Positions 50,981 to 60,477 are shown, counted from the first letter of the stretch. The stretch: DNA of 64,000 nt from Methylobacterium sp. Leaf99 (GCF_001422375.1 NZ_LMMU01000001.1:1278227-1342226), one strand, 5' to 3'. The notes: generated by a model not told the origin, from the letters alone. Numbers and translations are program-made.

Positions 50981-51157
50981 ATGACCACCAACACCCTCGT
51001 TCTCACCGGCACCCGCACCAACGAGCGCCTCGGCGCCGTGATGGTCGCCGCGTTCCTCGGCCTCGGCCTCGTGTTCATGGCGGGCTTCGCCCCGGCGATG
51101 GCGCTGCACAACGCGGCACACGATTTCCGCCACACCCAGAATTTCCCCTGCCACTGA
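50981..51157 (+). CDS. cbtB: CbtB, small subunit of predicted cobalt transporter
   Basis: A 58-residue protein with one membrane helix (about residues 17-42) and a His-rich C-terminus HNAAHDFRHTQNFPCH, the cobalt-site mark of CbtB. AGGAG lies 8 bp before the ATG. Located between the B12 riboswitch and cbtA, the usual context of this transporter. Below the size normally picked up by simple ORF searches. Confidence 0.92.
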   Translation: MTTNTLVLTGTRTNERLGAVMVAAFLGLGLVFMAGFAPAMALHNAAHDFRHTQNFPCH

Positions 51158-51183
51158 GCGTTTAGCGCCAGGGTAGACCCCCC

Positions 51184-51933
51184 ATGATCATCCGGCTCGT
51201 GTCGGCGGCCCTGGTCGCCGGCTTCCTCGCGGCTGTGGTCGCGACGGGCCTGCAGCTCGCGCTCACCTCGCCGCTCATCATCGCGGCCGAGCGCTACGAG
51301 ACGCAGGCTTCTGCCTCCGCTCCTACTTTCGCGTCCCTCGTCGTGCGTGTTCACGGCGGGCACGACCACGGCGCGAAGGACCCGGCCGTCTCCGGCGGCG
51401 AAACCGCGCCCGAGTGGCAGCCGGGTCCCGGCCTGCCCCGCATGGCGTTCACGGCCCTCGCCACCCTGGTCGGCGGCGTCGGCTACGCCCTGCTGCTCGG
51501 CGCGGTCCTCCTCGCCGTCGGCCGCGAGCCGACCCCCGAGACCGGCCTGCGCTTCGCCGTAGCCGGCTTCCTCGCGGTCGCCCTCGCACCCGCCCTCGGC
51601 CTGCCGCCGGAACTGCCGGGCATGGAGGCGGCGCCGCTGGCCGACCGTCAGTTCTGGTGGGTGATGACCGCCACCGCCACGGCCATGGGGCTCTACCTCA
51701 TCGCAGTCCGGCGCACGCCGATCTCCATCGCCGGCGGCCTCGTCCTCCTCGTGGCGCCGCACCTCGCCGGGGCGCCGGAGACGAGCCACGCCGCCTCGGC
51801 CCTGCCGGCGGGCTACGCGGCGCAGTTCGCCGCCCGCTCCCTCGGCATCGCCTTCGTGTTCTGGGCGGTGATCGGGCTGGCCTATGGCTGGGCCTGGAGC
51901 CTGTTCGGCCGGAAGGCGGCGTCCCATGGCTGA
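51184..51933 (+). CDS. cbtA: CbtA, membrane subunit of predicted cobalt transporter
   Basis: A 249-residue protein with about five to seven membrane helices. The His-containing loop VHGGHDHGAKD after the first helix and PRMAFTALATLVGGVGYALL are CbtA features. It is expected to import cobalt for corrin-ring synthesis together with CbtB, under riboswitch control. It overlaps the next gene by 8 bp. Confidence 0.92.
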   Translation: MIIRLVSAALVAGFLAAVVATGLQLALTSPLIIAAERYETQASASAPTFASLVVRVHGGHDHGAKDPAVSGGETAPEWQPGPGLPRMAFTALATLVGGVGYALLLGAVLLAVGREPTPETGLRFAVAGFLAVALAPALGLPPELPGMEAAPLADRQFWWVMTATATAMGLYLIAVRRTPISIAGGLVLLVAPHLAGAPETSHAASALPAGYAAQFAARSLGIAFVFWAVIGLAYGWAWSLFGRKAASHG

Positions 51934-52318
51934 GGACGTCACCCTCTACGTCTGCACCGCCTGCCGCGCGGCCGGCGACCCGGCCGAGCCCCGCGCCGGC
52001 GCCCGACTGCTGAGTGCGCTCCGCGACGCGGTGGGCGCGCACGGCCGGCCCGGCCTGCGCATCGAGGGCGTCGAGTGCCTGTCCGTGTGTAAGCGGCCCT
52101 GCACCGTCGCCGTCGCCTCGGAAGGACGTTGGACCTACGTCTACGGCGACCTCGACGCCACCGAATCGGCCCGCACCATCCTGGAGGGCGTCGGCCTCTA
52201 CGGCGAGACGCCCGACGGCATCGTGCCGTGGAAGGCGCGGCCCCCCGAATTCCGCAAGGGCGTCGTCGCCCGCATCCCGCCGCTCGCGGCGCACCCCATT
52301 CCGGACGCCGCCGAATGA
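51926..52318 (+). CDS. DUF1636 Cys-rich protein in cobalt/B12 operon
   Basis: A 130-residue protein with two Cys pairs, YVCTACRA near the N-terminus and GVECLSVCKRPCTVAV in the middle, in a thioredoxin-like [2Fe-2S] ferredoxin arrangement (DUF1636). The family commonly sits by cobW and cob genes; its role there is unknown. It overlaps cbtA by 8 bp and cobW by 4 bp, so the unit is co-translated. Electron supply to a B12 step or metal handling are possible roles. Confidence 0.8.
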   Translation: MAEDVTLYVCTACRAAGDPAEPRAGARLLSALRDAVGAHGRPGLRIEGVECLSVCKRPCTVAVASEGRWTYVYGDLDATESARTILEGVGLYGETPDGIVPWKARPPEFRKGVVARIPPLAAHPIPDAAE

Positions 52319-53349
52319 GCCTCGTCGAAAAAATCCCCTGCACCATCGTCACCGGCTTCCTCGGGGCCGGCAAGACGACGCTCGTGCGCCACCTCGTGGA
52401 GAACGCGAACGGCCGGCGGCTCGCCATCATCGTCAACGAGTTCGGCGATCTCGGCTTCGACGGCTCGTTCCTCGCCGCCTGCGGCATCGAGGGCTGCCGG
52501 GATGAGGACATCGTCGAGCTCGCCAACGGCTGCATCTGCTGCACCGTCGCCGACGATTTCGTGCCGGCCTTGAACAAGCTCCTCGACCGGGCCGACCCGC
52601 CGACCCACATCCTCATCGAGACCTCGGGCCTCGCCCTGCCGAAACCCCTGGTCCAGGCGTTCCAGTGGCCGGCGATCCGCTCGCGGGTGACCGTCGACGG
52701 CGTCATCGCGGTCATCGACGGCCCGGCCGTGGCGGCGGGGTTCTTCGCCGACGATCCGGCGGCCTCCGCCGCCCAGCGCGCCGAGGACACGAACGTCGAT
52801 CACGACAACCCCCTCGAAGAGGTGTTCGAGGACCAGCTCCTCTGCGCCGACCTCGTGGTGATGAACAAGGCCGACCTCCTCGACGCCGCCGGCCGCGAAA
52901 AAGTCCGCGCCGAGGTCCAGGCTCACCTGCCCCGCGCCGTGAAGATGGTGGAGGCCGAGCACGGCCGCCTCGACCCGCGCGTCATCCTCGGCCTCGGCGC
53001 CGCGGCCGAGGACGACCTCGACGCCCGCCCCTCCCACCACGGCGAGGGCGAGGACCACGACCACGACGATTTCGACTCCGTGGCTCTGCCGGTCCCCGCC
53101 ACCGCCACCGCCGAGGATCTGGCGATCCGCGTGGCCCGGGCCGCCGAGACCGCCGGCGTCCTGCGGATCAAGGGCTTCGCCGAAGTCACCGGCAAGCCCA
53201 TGCGCCTCGTGGTCCAGGGCGTCGGCACCCGCATCGCGCACCATTACGACCGGCCCTGGAAGGGTACGGAAGCCCGCGACGGCCGCCTCGTGGTCATCGG
53301 CCTCAAGGGCTTCGATCAGGGCGCGGTCGCCGCCGCCCTGGCGGGATGA
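52315..53349 (+). CDS. cobW: CobW, G3E-family GTPase for cobalt handling
   Basis: A 344-residue metal-chaperone GTPase. P-loop GFLGAGKTTLVRHL, the metal-binding GCICC motif, NKADLLD guanine-specificity loop, and a His/Asp-rich stretch HHGEGEDHDHDDFD (about residues 241-254) before the C-terminal domain. CobW delivers cobalt for insertion by the CobNST chelatase; here it stands one gene away from cobN. Overlaps DUF1636 (ATGA) and the next gene by 4 bp each. Confidence 0.95.
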   Translation: MSLVEKIPCTIVTGFLGAGKTTLVRHLVENANGRRLAIIVNEFGDLGFDGSFLAACGIEGCRDEDIVELANGCICCTVADDFVPALNKLLDRADPPTHILIETSGLALPKPLVQAFQWPAIRSRVTVDGVIAVIDGPAVAAGFFADDPAASAAQRAEDTNVDHDNPLEEVFEDQLLCADLVVMNKADLLDAAGREKVRAEVQAHLPRAVKMVEAEHGRLDPRVILGLGAAAEDDLDARPSHHGEGEDHDHDDFDSVALPVPATATAEDLAIRVARAAETAGVLRIKGFAEVTGKPMRLVVQGVGTRIAHHYDRPWKGTEARDGRLVVIGLKGFDQGAVAAALAG

Positions 53350-54227
53350 GCGGCATGGCGGGACGGCGCAGCCTCGTCGCGGCGGCCCTGGGGCTCGCCG
53401 CCCTCCTCGGGGGCTGCTCCGACGCGCGTCCGCCCGCCCCCGAAGTCGCCAGCCCGCTGCCGTCGATGCAGGCCAACCGGAGCGCCGCCGCCAAGCTCGC
53501 CTTCACGCACGATCTCACCCTCGGCCTGCCGCCCGACAGGGTGGCGCCGCACTTCGCGGCGGCGCGCAACCGTTGCCTGTCCGATACGGGCCTCGGCTGC
53601 GTCCTGGTCTCGTCCTCCCTCGAGGACGGCGCGCGCCCCTCGGGCCGCCCGCAGGCGCAGATCCAGGTCCGCCTGCCGCACGAATCCGTCGCCCCCTACG
53701 TGGCGTTCCTCACCGCTCCCCTGCCGGGCGAGGCGGCGGGCGATGTCGTCCTGCGCCGTCAGGCGACGCGGGCCGACGACCTGACCACCCCCCTGGAAGA
53801 CGGAGACCGCCGGCTCGCGCAGCTCACCGCCTATCGCGCCCGCCTCGACGAGCTGGCGGCGAAATCGGACACGCGGGTGGAAGACCTCATCCGCATCGCC
53901 GGCGAACTGTCCAAGGTCCAGTCCCAGGTCGAAGAGGGCGAGGCCCGGCAGCGCGGCCTGCAGCGGCGCGTCGACACCGAGATCGTGTCCGTCTTCTTCC
54001 ATTCGGACGGGGCCCGGTCGGGCGCCTTCGCCCCCGTGGAGGACGCCTGGAGCCAGGCCGGCCAGACCTTCGGCGCCAGCGCGGGCGACGCCCTGCGCTT
54101 CGCCGTCGCCAGCCTGCCCTGGCTCCCCGTGGCGGCCATCGGGCTCCTCCTCGTCCGCGTCCTGTGGCGCCTGCGCCGGCGCCGGCGGGCCCGCATCGGC
54201 CGGCCCCTCACGGAGGCGCAGCCGTGA
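53346..54227 (+). CDS. DUF4349-like lipoprotein inside the cobalamin operon
   Basis: A 293-residue protein with a lipoprotein signal (LAALLGGCS lipobox), a domain with beta segments of DUF4349 type (LPHESVAPYVAFLTA), a central coiled coil (about residues 160-215; LIRIAGELSKVQSQVEEGEA) and one C-terminal helix (LPWLPVAAIGLLLVRVLW) followed by an Arg-rich tail. It would be anchored at both ends. It is co-translated with cobW (ATGA) and only 16 bp upstream of cobN, yet no role in B12 is known for this family. Confidence 0.75.
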   Translation: MSGMAGRRSLVAAALGLAALLGGCSDARPPAPEVASPLPSMQANRSAAAKLAFTHDLTLGLPPDRVAPHFAAARNRCLSDTGLGCVLVSSSLEDGARPSGRPQAQIQVRLPHESVAPYVAFLTAPLPGEAAGDVVLRRQATRADDLTTPLEDGDRRLAQLTAYRARLDELAAKSDTRVEDLIRIAGELSKVQSQVEEGEARQRGLQRRVDTEIVSVFFHSDGARSGAFAPVEDAWSQAGQTFGASAGDALRFAVASLPWLPVAAIGLLLVRVLWRLRRRRRARIGRPLTEAQP

Positions 54228-54243
54228 GGCCGCGCGTTCCGCC

Positions 54244-57200
54244 ATGCACCTGATCCGCATCGACACGGTCTCCCTCGACGAGGGCGAGGCCGCCATCGAT
54301 CTCGGTCAGGCACCGGGGGACATCGTGTTTCTGTCGTTCACGGATTCCGACCTGTTCGGCGTCGCAGGCGCGTTCGCGACGGCGTTTCCGCAGGGCGCTG
54401 AGAGTCCAGCACCGACCCTGCGCCTCGCGAAACTGGCAAAACTCCGCCACCCCATGTCGGTGGACCTCTACGTCGACGGCGTGATCGCGCGCTCGAAGAT
54501 CGTCGTGATCCGCTGCCTCGGCGGCCTCGATTATTGGCGCTACGGCATCGAGCGCGCCGCCGCCGCCGCGCGGGCGAACGGCGTCCGGCTCGTGGTCCTG
54601 CCGGGCGACGACCGGCCCGACACCCGCCTCGACGCCTTCTCGACGGCGCCGGAACTGGCGCCGGTCCTCGACGCCTATTTCCGGGCCGGGGGCGCGGACA
54701 ACCTGCGCCGGATGCTCGGGCGGCTCGCCGCCGAGATCGGGTTTCCCGTCGCGATCGAAGAGCCCCGGGCCCTGCCGCGCGGCTTCGTCTGCTGCCCCGG
54801 CTGCGGCCCCATCGACCGCGACCGGGCCCTCGCCGCCGGGCGCCCCCTGTCGTCCGGCGCGGCGCCCCTCGCCCTCCTCGTCGTCTACCGCTCGGCGATC
54901 CTGTCGGGCGACACCGCCCCCCTCGCGGCCCTCGGCGACGCCCTCCAGGCCCGCGGTCTGCAGGTGCTCCTCGTCGCCGTGTCGAGCCTTAAGGACCCGT
55001 CGGCCGTGGGAGCCTTGCGCGACGCCATCGCGGCGCAAAAGCCCGACCTCGTCGTCGCCGCCACCGCCTTCTCGGCCCGCGAGGATGCGGGCTTCGTGCT
55101 GGACGGCGCAGACTGCCCGGTGATCCAGGCCTACACCATCGGCGCGGCCCAGGCCGCCTGGGACGCCTCGGCCCGGGGGATGTCGGCGGCCGACCTCGCC
55201 ATGCAGGTGGCCCTGCCGGAATTCGACGGGCGGCTCTCGGGCTTCCCGATCTCGTTCAAGGAGGACGGGCCGGAGATCGACGGCTTCTCCGAGCGCCGCG
55301 CCCGCCCCTATGCCGAGGGCATCGCGGCCTTGGCCGACCGGGCGGCGGCCTGGATGCGCCTCGCCCGCCTGCCCCCATCGGAGCGCAAGCTCGCCGTGGT
55401 GCTTTCCGACTACCCGGCCCGCGGCGGCCGGGCCGGCTTCGCCGTCGGCCTCGACACGCCCGAGAGCGCACGGGCCATGGTGTCGGACCTGGCGGCGGCC
55501 GGCTACGCCACCGGCCCCCTGCCGGAGGCCGACGCGGTGATGCGCGCCCTCACCCACGGACCGCGCGATTTTGTCGTTGATCTTGCCGCCTATCGGGCGT
55601 GGATCGCGGGCCTGCCGGAGGCCGACCGGGCCGATCTGATCGCGAGCTGGGGCGAGCCCGAGGCCGATCCGCTCTGCGTCGACGGCGCCTTTCGCTTCCC
55701 CGTAGTCCGTTCGACCTCCCATCATCACGCAGCAAGCAGAAGCCCCGAAGTGGGGGACACCCGCGACAGACCCCCTCTCCTGGAAGGAGAGGGTTGGGGT
55801 GAGGTGTGGGACATCTCCGGAGAATCCACACACCTCACCCTGTCCCTCTCCTTCCAGGAGAGGGGACCCGCGACTGATCCGGCTGCCCGCCCGAATGTAC
55901 CTCCGGGTGAGGGTGAGCGGGAAAGAAGCCCGAACGGCCGCGTCGCCCTCTTCCTCCAGCCCGACCGCGGCCGGGCCGCCGACCGCAAGGCCGGCTATCA
56001 CGATCCCGACGCGGTCCCGACCCACGCCTACCTCGCCTTCCACCTCGGCCTGCGCCGAAACTTCGACGCCCTGATCCACCTCGGCACCCACGGCACCACC
56101 GAGTGGCTGCCGGGCAAGGCCGTGGCCCTGTCGCCCGGGTGCTGGCCGGCCCGAGCCGTGGGCGCCCTGCCGGTGGTGTACCCGTTCATCGTCGACGATC
56201 CCGGCGAGGCCGCCCCCCTCAAGCGCCGCCTCGGCGGCGTGGCGCTCGGCCACCTCACGCCGCAGACGGAGTGCGCGGGCCTCGACCCGGAAGCGGCCCA
56301 CCTGCGCGAACTCGTGGAGGAGTATTCGGCGGCGAGCGTCCTCGACCCGCGCCGGGCCGCGATCATCGCCCGCACCATCCTGGACGAGGCGGAGTCGGCC
56401 GGGCTCCTGGCCTCCGCCGGGATCGATGCCGGCACCGCCATGCCGGACGCCCTGGCGGCGCTGGACGCGCACCTGTGCGATCTCGGCGAGGTCACCACCC
56501 GCGACGGACTCCACGTCTTCGGCCGGGCCGCGCCCGATGCCTCGGAGGCGGTGGCCGCCTGCGCCACGGCCGAGCGGGACGGCCTCATCGCCGCCCTCGA
56601 CGGGCGCTTCGTTCCCCCCGGTCCCGCCGGCTCGCCGTCGCGCGGGCGCAAGGACGTGATGCCGACGGGGCGCAACCTCACCACCCTCGATCCGCGCAGC
56701 CTGCCGACCCGTGCCGCCACGACCCTGGGCGCCAAGGCCGCCGATGCCGTGGTCCGGCGCTACCTGCAGGACGAGGGCGAGTACCCGGCCCGCATCGTCA
56801 TGGACCTGTGGGCCTCGCCGACGCTGCGCACCGGCGGCGAGGACGTCGCCCACGCCCTGGCGCTCATGGGCGTGCGCCCGGTCTGGGACCACGCCTCGAC
56901 CCGCGTCACCGGCTTCGAGGTGCTGCCCCTGGCGCTCCTCGACCGACCGCGCATCGACGTGACCGTGCGGGTCTCGGGTGCGTTTCGCGACACCTTTCCC
57001 GACACCCTGGCGCTCCTCGCCCGCGCGGCGGACGCCGTCGCGTCCCGCGACGAGGAGGACGCCGAAAATCCCCTGGCCGCCGCCCGGCGGCGGGGCGAGG
57101 CGACGCCCCGCGTCTACGGCGCCGCCCCCGGCCGCTACGGCGCCGGGGCCGGCGGCCTCGCCCTCGACGGCGCCTGGGACGGCCGGGACGACCTCGGCCG

Positions 57201-57810
57201 CGCCTATCTGGAGGCCACCTCGCACGCCTATGGCGGCGCCGAGGACGTCGCCGATGCCGGCTTCGCCGCCCGCGTCGCCCAGGCCGACGCCTACGTCCAC
57301 GCCTTCGACGTGGCCGAGCGCGACCTCCTCGACGGCGACGCCGCCGCCGAGGCCATGGGCGGGTTTTCCGCCGCGGCCGGCCTCACCGGCGCCCGCCCCA
57401 CCCTCTACAGCCTCGATGTCGGCACACCCGATTCGCCGAAAGCCCGGACGGCGCGCGAGGACGCGGCCCGGCTCATTCGCGGAAAACTCGGCCATCCGCG
57501 CTGGATCGCGGCGCAGCTGCGCCACGGCTATCGCGGCGCCCAGGAGCTGGCGCAGGGGATCGATGCGGTCTTCGTCCTCGCCGCCACCACGAATGCCGTG
57601 TCCGATGCCGACCTCGACCGGCTCTACGGCGCCATGATCGCCGATCCCGAGACGTTCGACGCCCTGCGCGCCGCCAACCCGGAGGCGGCCCGCGCCATCC
57701 TCGAACGGTTCGACGAGGCCCGCCGCCGTGGCCTGTGGACCACCCGCCGCAACGCCATGGCGGCCGACGAACTGATGCCCGGTGAACCCATGCCGGAGGC
57801 GGCCGAGTGA
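54244..57810 (+). CDS. cobN: Cobaltochelatase subunit CobN, with an in-frame palindromic-repeat insertion
   Basis: The 1188-residue large subunit of aerobic cobaltochelatase inserts Co into hydrogenobyrinic acid a,c-diamide with CobS and CobT (not in the window). Family blocks: CCPGCGPIDRDRALAAGRP, QVALPEFDGRLSGFPISFKE, HLGTHGTTEWLPGKAVALSP, TGRNLTTLDPRSLPTRAA and GGFSAAAGLTGARPTLYSLD. Between GAFRFPVVR (to residue 489) and GRVALFLQPDRGR (from about 565), which are adjacent in ordinary CobN, lie about 74 additional residues. The DNA of this insert holds the 94-bp palindrome at 55772-55865. The frame is kept and no stop appears, so the protein may still function. It overlaps cobG by 4 bp. Confidence 0.94.
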   Translation: MHLIRIDTVSLDEGEAAIDLGQAPGDIVFLSFTDSDLFGVAGAFATAFPQGAESPAPTLRLAKLAKLRHPMSVDLYVDGVIARSKIVVIRCLGGLDYWRYGIERAAAAARANGVRLVVLPGDDRPDTRLDAFSTAPELAPVLDAYFRAGGADNLRRMLGRLAAEIGFPVAIEEPRALPRGFVCCPGCGPIDRDRALAAGRPLSSGAAPLALLVVYRSAILSGDTAPLAALGDALQARGLQVLLVAVSSLKDPSAVGALRDAIAAQKPDLVVAATAFSAREDAGFVLDGADCPVIQAYTIGAAQAAWDASARGMSAADLAMQVALPEFDGRLSGFPISFKEDGPEIDGFSERRARPYAEGIAALADRAAAWMRLARLPPSERKLAVVLSDYPARGGRAGFAVGLDTPESARAMVSDLAAAGYATGPLPEADAVMRALTHGPRDFVVDLAAYRAWIAGLPEADRADLIASWGEPEADPLCVDGAFRFPVVRSTSHHHAASRSPEVGDTRDRPPLLEGEGWGEVWDISGESTHLTLSLSFQERGPATDPAARPNVPPGEGERERSPNGRVALFLQPDRGRAADRKAGYHDPDAVPTHAYLAFHLGLRRNFDALIHLGTHGTTEWLPGKAVALSPGCWPARAVGALPVVYPFIVDDPGEAAPLKRRLGGVALGHLTPQTECAGLDPEAAHLRELVEEYSAASVLDPRRAAIIARTILDEAESAGLLASAGIDAGTAMPDALAALDAHLCDLGEVTTRDGLHVFGRAAPDASEAVAACATAERDGLIAALDGRFVPPGPAGSPSRGRKDVMPTGRNLTTLDPRSLPTRAATTLGAKAADAVVRRYLQDEGEYPARIVMDLWASPTLRTGGEDVAHALALMGVRPVWDHASTRVTGFEVLPLALLDRPRIDVTVRVSGAFRDTFPDTLALLARAADAVASRDEEDAENPLAAARRRGEATPRVYGAAPGRYGAGAGGLALDGAWDGRDDLGRAYLEATSHAYGGAEDVADAGFAARVAQADAYVHAFDVAERDLLDGDAAAEAMGGFSAAAGLTGARPTLYSLDVGTPDSPKARTAREDAARLIRGKLGHPRWIAAQLRHGYRGAQELAQGIDAVFVLAATTNAVSDADLDRLYGAMIADPETFDALRAANPEAARAILERFDEARRRGLWTTRRNAMAADELMPGEPMPEAAE
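55772..55865. repeat. 94-bp palindromic repeat inside cobN
   Basis: Perfect 22-bp inverted arms (55772-55793 and 55844-55865), each arm itself partly palindromic around CTGGAAGG, with a second inner inverted repeat (GTGAGGTGTGG against CCACACACCTCAC, 2-bp bulge). The same element, with the same 94-bp length, is at 61430-61523. It is translated here as LLEGEGWGEV and LTLSLSFQERG on either side of the loop. The flanks (55708-55771 and 55866-55935) have no counterpart in ordinary CobN either. Confidence 0.9.
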
Positions 57811-59054
57811 GCCTCGCCCGCCGCGTCCTGCCCGAGGCACCGAATCGGCGCGGCTGGTGCCCGAGCCTCGCCCGGCCGATGCCGACGGGCGACGGCCTCC
57901 TGGCCCGGGTCCATCCGCCGCTCGGGCGCCTCACCGCCGCCCAGGCCCGGGCCGTGGCCGAGGGCGCGCGCCGCTTCGGCAACGGCCATGTCGACGTCAC
58001 CGCACGGGCCAACCTCCAGATCCGCGGCGTCGTGCCGGAGACGCAGGGGCCCCTCGCCGGGCATCTCGGGGGGGTCGGCCTCGGGGATGTCCGCGCCGAT
58101 GGCGGCCCGCAGCGCCTGACGCTCACCGCGCCGCTGTTCGGCCTCGACACCCTGGCGGAGGCCGTGGAGGCGATCGGCCGCGCGGTGCCCGGCCTGCCGC
58201 CCAAGACCCTGGTGGCCATCGAGGAGGACGGGCGCTTCGGCCTCGGGGAGGCCGAGGCCGACATCCACCTCCGGGTCGTTGCCCCGGACGGCGTCGCCTG
58301 GGCGCTAGCCGGGCCGGACGGGCCGGTCTGGTTCGCGCCGGTGACGACAGCGCGAGCGCTGAAGCATGTCTCCAACGCCCTGCGCGCCCTGACCGAGAGC
58401 GGCGCCCGGCGCATGCGCGACCTCGACGCCGCGTGCCGTGAAAGGCTCGCGGGCACGGCGATGCCGGCCCCCTCACCTCTCCCCGCCCTGGCGCCGGGCC
58501 TGCACGATGTCGGCGACGGCCGCACGGCGCTCGCCGTCGCGGCCGCCTTCGGCCGCTGCACGGCGGACGGCCTCGACCGCTTGGCGGAGTGGAGCGACCG
58601 GCTCGGAGCGCTCCACCTCGCGCTGAGCCCGACCCGGGGCTTCGTCCTCGTGGCCCGGGACCGTGACGGCACCCGGCGCGCCCTCGACGCCCTCGGCGAA
58701 AACGGGTTCATACACGCCGCCGACGATCCCCGCGGGAACGTCGCCGCCTGCCCCGGCGCGCCCGCCTGCGCCTCGGGCTCGACGCCGACGCTGCTCGATG
58801 CCGCCCGCCTCGCCGAGGCGCTGAAGGGTACGGGCATCGACGCCCACGTCTCCGGCTGCGCCAAGGGCTGCGCCCATCCGGGCCCCACCGCCCTCACCCT
58901 CGTCGGCCGCGCCGGACGCTACGGCATCGTCCTCCACGGCCGCCCCGATGGCGAGCCGGCGATGCAACTCACTTTCGAGGCCGCGCTGGACCGCGTAAGG
59001 AGGGCCGATCCGGCCCACATCCTCGCTCACGCCTTCAGGACCACGACACCATGA
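57807..59054 (+). CDS. cobG: Precorrin-3B synthase (aerobic)
   Basis: A 415-residue sirohaem/[4Fe-4S] monooxygenase of the nitrite/sulfite reductase fold that oxidises precorrin-3A using O2. Two ferredoxin-like repeats (residues about 10-75 and 245-300) and the cluster Cys in [10 protein letters not shown] and SGCAKGCAH. Its presence marks the oxygen-dependent pathway. The start is the GTG in a GTGA overlap with cobN; the stop overlaps cobH. Confidence 0.94.
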   Translation: MSLARRVLPEAPNRRGWCPSLARPMPTGDGLLARVHPPLGRLTAAQARAVAEGARRFGNGHVDVTARANLQIRGVVPETQGPLAGHLGGVGLGDVRADGGPQRLTLTAPLFGLDTLAEAVEAIGRAVPGLPPKTLVAIEEDGRFGLGEAEADIHLRVVAPDGVAWALAGPDGPVWFAPVTTARALKHVSNALRALTESGARRMRDLDAACRERLAGTAMPAPSPLPALAPGLHDVGDGRTALAVAAAFGRCTADGLDRLAEWSDRLGALHLALSPTRGFVLVARDRDGTRRALDALGENGFIHAADDPRGNVAACPGAPACASGSTPTLLDAARLAEALKGTGIDAHVSGCAKGCAHPGPTALTLVGRAGRYGIVLHGRPDGEPAMQLTFEAALDRVRRADPAHILAHAFRTTTP

Positions 59055-59683
59055 GTTCGCGCCTCGATTACCTGCGCGACGGGCAGGCGATCTACGCCCG
59101 CTCCTTCGCGATGATCCGCGCCGAGGCGGACCTCGCCCGCTTCCACGGCACCGCCGAGCGGGTGGTGGTGCGGATGATCCACGCCTGCGGCATGACCGAC
59201 CTCCCCGGCGACGTGGAGGCGTCGGACGATTTCGCGGCACGCGGCGAGGCCGCCCTGAAGGCGGGCGCGCCGATCCTGTGCGACGTCCGCATGGTCGCCG
59301 ACGGCGTCACCCGGTCGCGCCTGCCGGCGAACAACCGGGTGATCTGTACCCTGAGCGACCCGCGCGTCCCCGAGATGGCCGCCGCCATGGGCACCACGCG
59401 CTCGGCCGCCGCCATGGAATTGTGGCGCGAGCACCTGCCCGGCAGCATCGTGGCGGTGGGCAACGCCCCGACCTCCCTGTTCCGCCTCCTCGAACTCCTG
59501 GACGAGGGCGTGTCGCCGCCGGCCGCGATCATCGGCATCCCCGTCGGCTTCGTCGGGGCGGCCGAATCGAAGGAGGCCCTCGCCCGCGACGGGCGCGTGC
59601 CGTTCATCGTCGTTCACGGCCGGCGCGGCGGCAGCGCCATGACGGCCGCCGCCGTCAACGCCCTGGCGCAGGAGATCGAGTGA
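59051..59683 (+). CDS. cobH: Precorrin-8X methylmutase
   Basis: A 210-residue enzyme moving methyl from C11 to C12 to form hydrogenobyrinate. The catalytic His is H44 in RMIHACGM; other blocks are [29 protein letters not shown] and [14 protein letters not shown]. It overlaps cobG by 4 bp (ATGA) and cobI by 1 bp (TGATG). Confidence 0.96.
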   Translation: MSSRLDYLRDGQAIYARSFAMIRAEADLARFHGTAERVVVRMIHACGMTDLPGDVEASDDFAARGEAALKAGAPILCDVRMVADGVTRSRLPANNRVICTLSDPRVPEMAAAMGTTRSAAAMELWREHLPGSIVAVGNAPTSLFRLLELLDEGVSPPAAIIGIPVGFVGAAESKEALARDGRVPFIVVHGRRGGSAMTAAAVNALAQEIE

Positions 59684-60477
59684 TGGAGGCGGGCGCCCCC
59701 CTCCCCCCGGTCGATCCCCTGGAAGAGACCGCAAGCCCCGTGGCGAAGACCACCGGCACCCTGTTCGGCGTCGGCATGGGGCCGGGCGAACCCGACTACC
59801 TCACCGTGCGGGCCATGAAGGTGCTGCAGGCGGCGCCCGTCCTCGTGCATTTCTGCAAGAAGGGCCGGCGCGGCAACGCCCGCACCATCGCGGACGCGGT
59901 GCTGCAGTCTGAGCCGGCGCGCGAATTCCCCCTCGCCTACCCCTACACCACCGAACTGCACCCGGATCATCCCGACTACGTCGCGGCTTTGGCCGCCTTC
60001 TACGACGACGCGGCGGGGCAGCTCGCCGACCACCTCGGGGCGGGGCGCGACGTCGCGATCCTGTCCGAGGGCGATCCGTTCTTCTACGGCTCGTTCATGC
60101 ACCTGTGGCGCCGCCTCAAGGACCGCTTCCCCGTGGAGGTGGTGCCGGGCGTCACCGGCATGTCCGGCTGCTGGACCCGGGCTGGCACCCCCATCACCTG
60201 GGGCGACGACGTGCTCACGATCCTGCCCGCGACCCTGCCGCACGCGGCCCTCGTCGCGCGTCTGGCGCAGACCGACGCCGCCGTGATCATGAAGCTCGGC
60301 CGCCACCTGCCCAAGGTCCGGGCGGCGCTCGGCGAGGCCGGGGTGCTGGAGCGCGCGGTCTACGTCGAGCGCGGCACCATGGCGGGCGAGCGCGTGATCG
60401 CGCTCAAGGACAAGACCGACGACGTGGCGCCCTACTTCTCCATGGTGCTCCTGCCCGGCGAAGGCCGCCGGCCGTGA
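59683..60477 (+). CDS. cobI: Precorrin-2 C20-methyltransferase
   Basis: A 264-residue SAM-dependent tetrapyrrole methyltransferase: glycine-rich VGMGPGEPDYLTVRAMKVL, AILSEGDPFFYGSFMHL, and VPGVTGMSGCWTRAGTP. An N-terminal extension of about 24 residues precedes the domain. It starts in the stop of cobH and overlaps cobJ by 4 bp. Confidence 0.95.
   Translation: MEAGAPLPPVDPLEETASPVAKTTGTLFGVGMGPGEPDYLTVRAMKVLQAAPVLVHFCKKGRRGNARTIADAVLQSEPAREFPLAYPYTTELHPDHPDYVAALAAFYDDAAGQLADHLGAGRDVAILSEGDPFFYGSFMHLWRRLKDRFPVEVVPGVTGMSGCWTRAGTPITWGDDVLTILPATLPHAALVARLAQTDAAVIMKLGRHLPKVRAALGEAGVLERAVYVERGTMAGERVIALKDKTDDVAPYFSMVLLPGEGRRP

Noticed and set aside
55725..55988. Separate small gene on the minus strand inside the cobN insertion
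   Set aside because: The frame is only the other strand of the palindrome; the same peptide-like pattern appears at the non-coding copy near 61.4 kb.
54208..57840. Open frame of about 1210 codons on the minus strand opposite cobN
   Set aside because: Shadow of cobN codon bias; no domain recognisable and cobN is clear.
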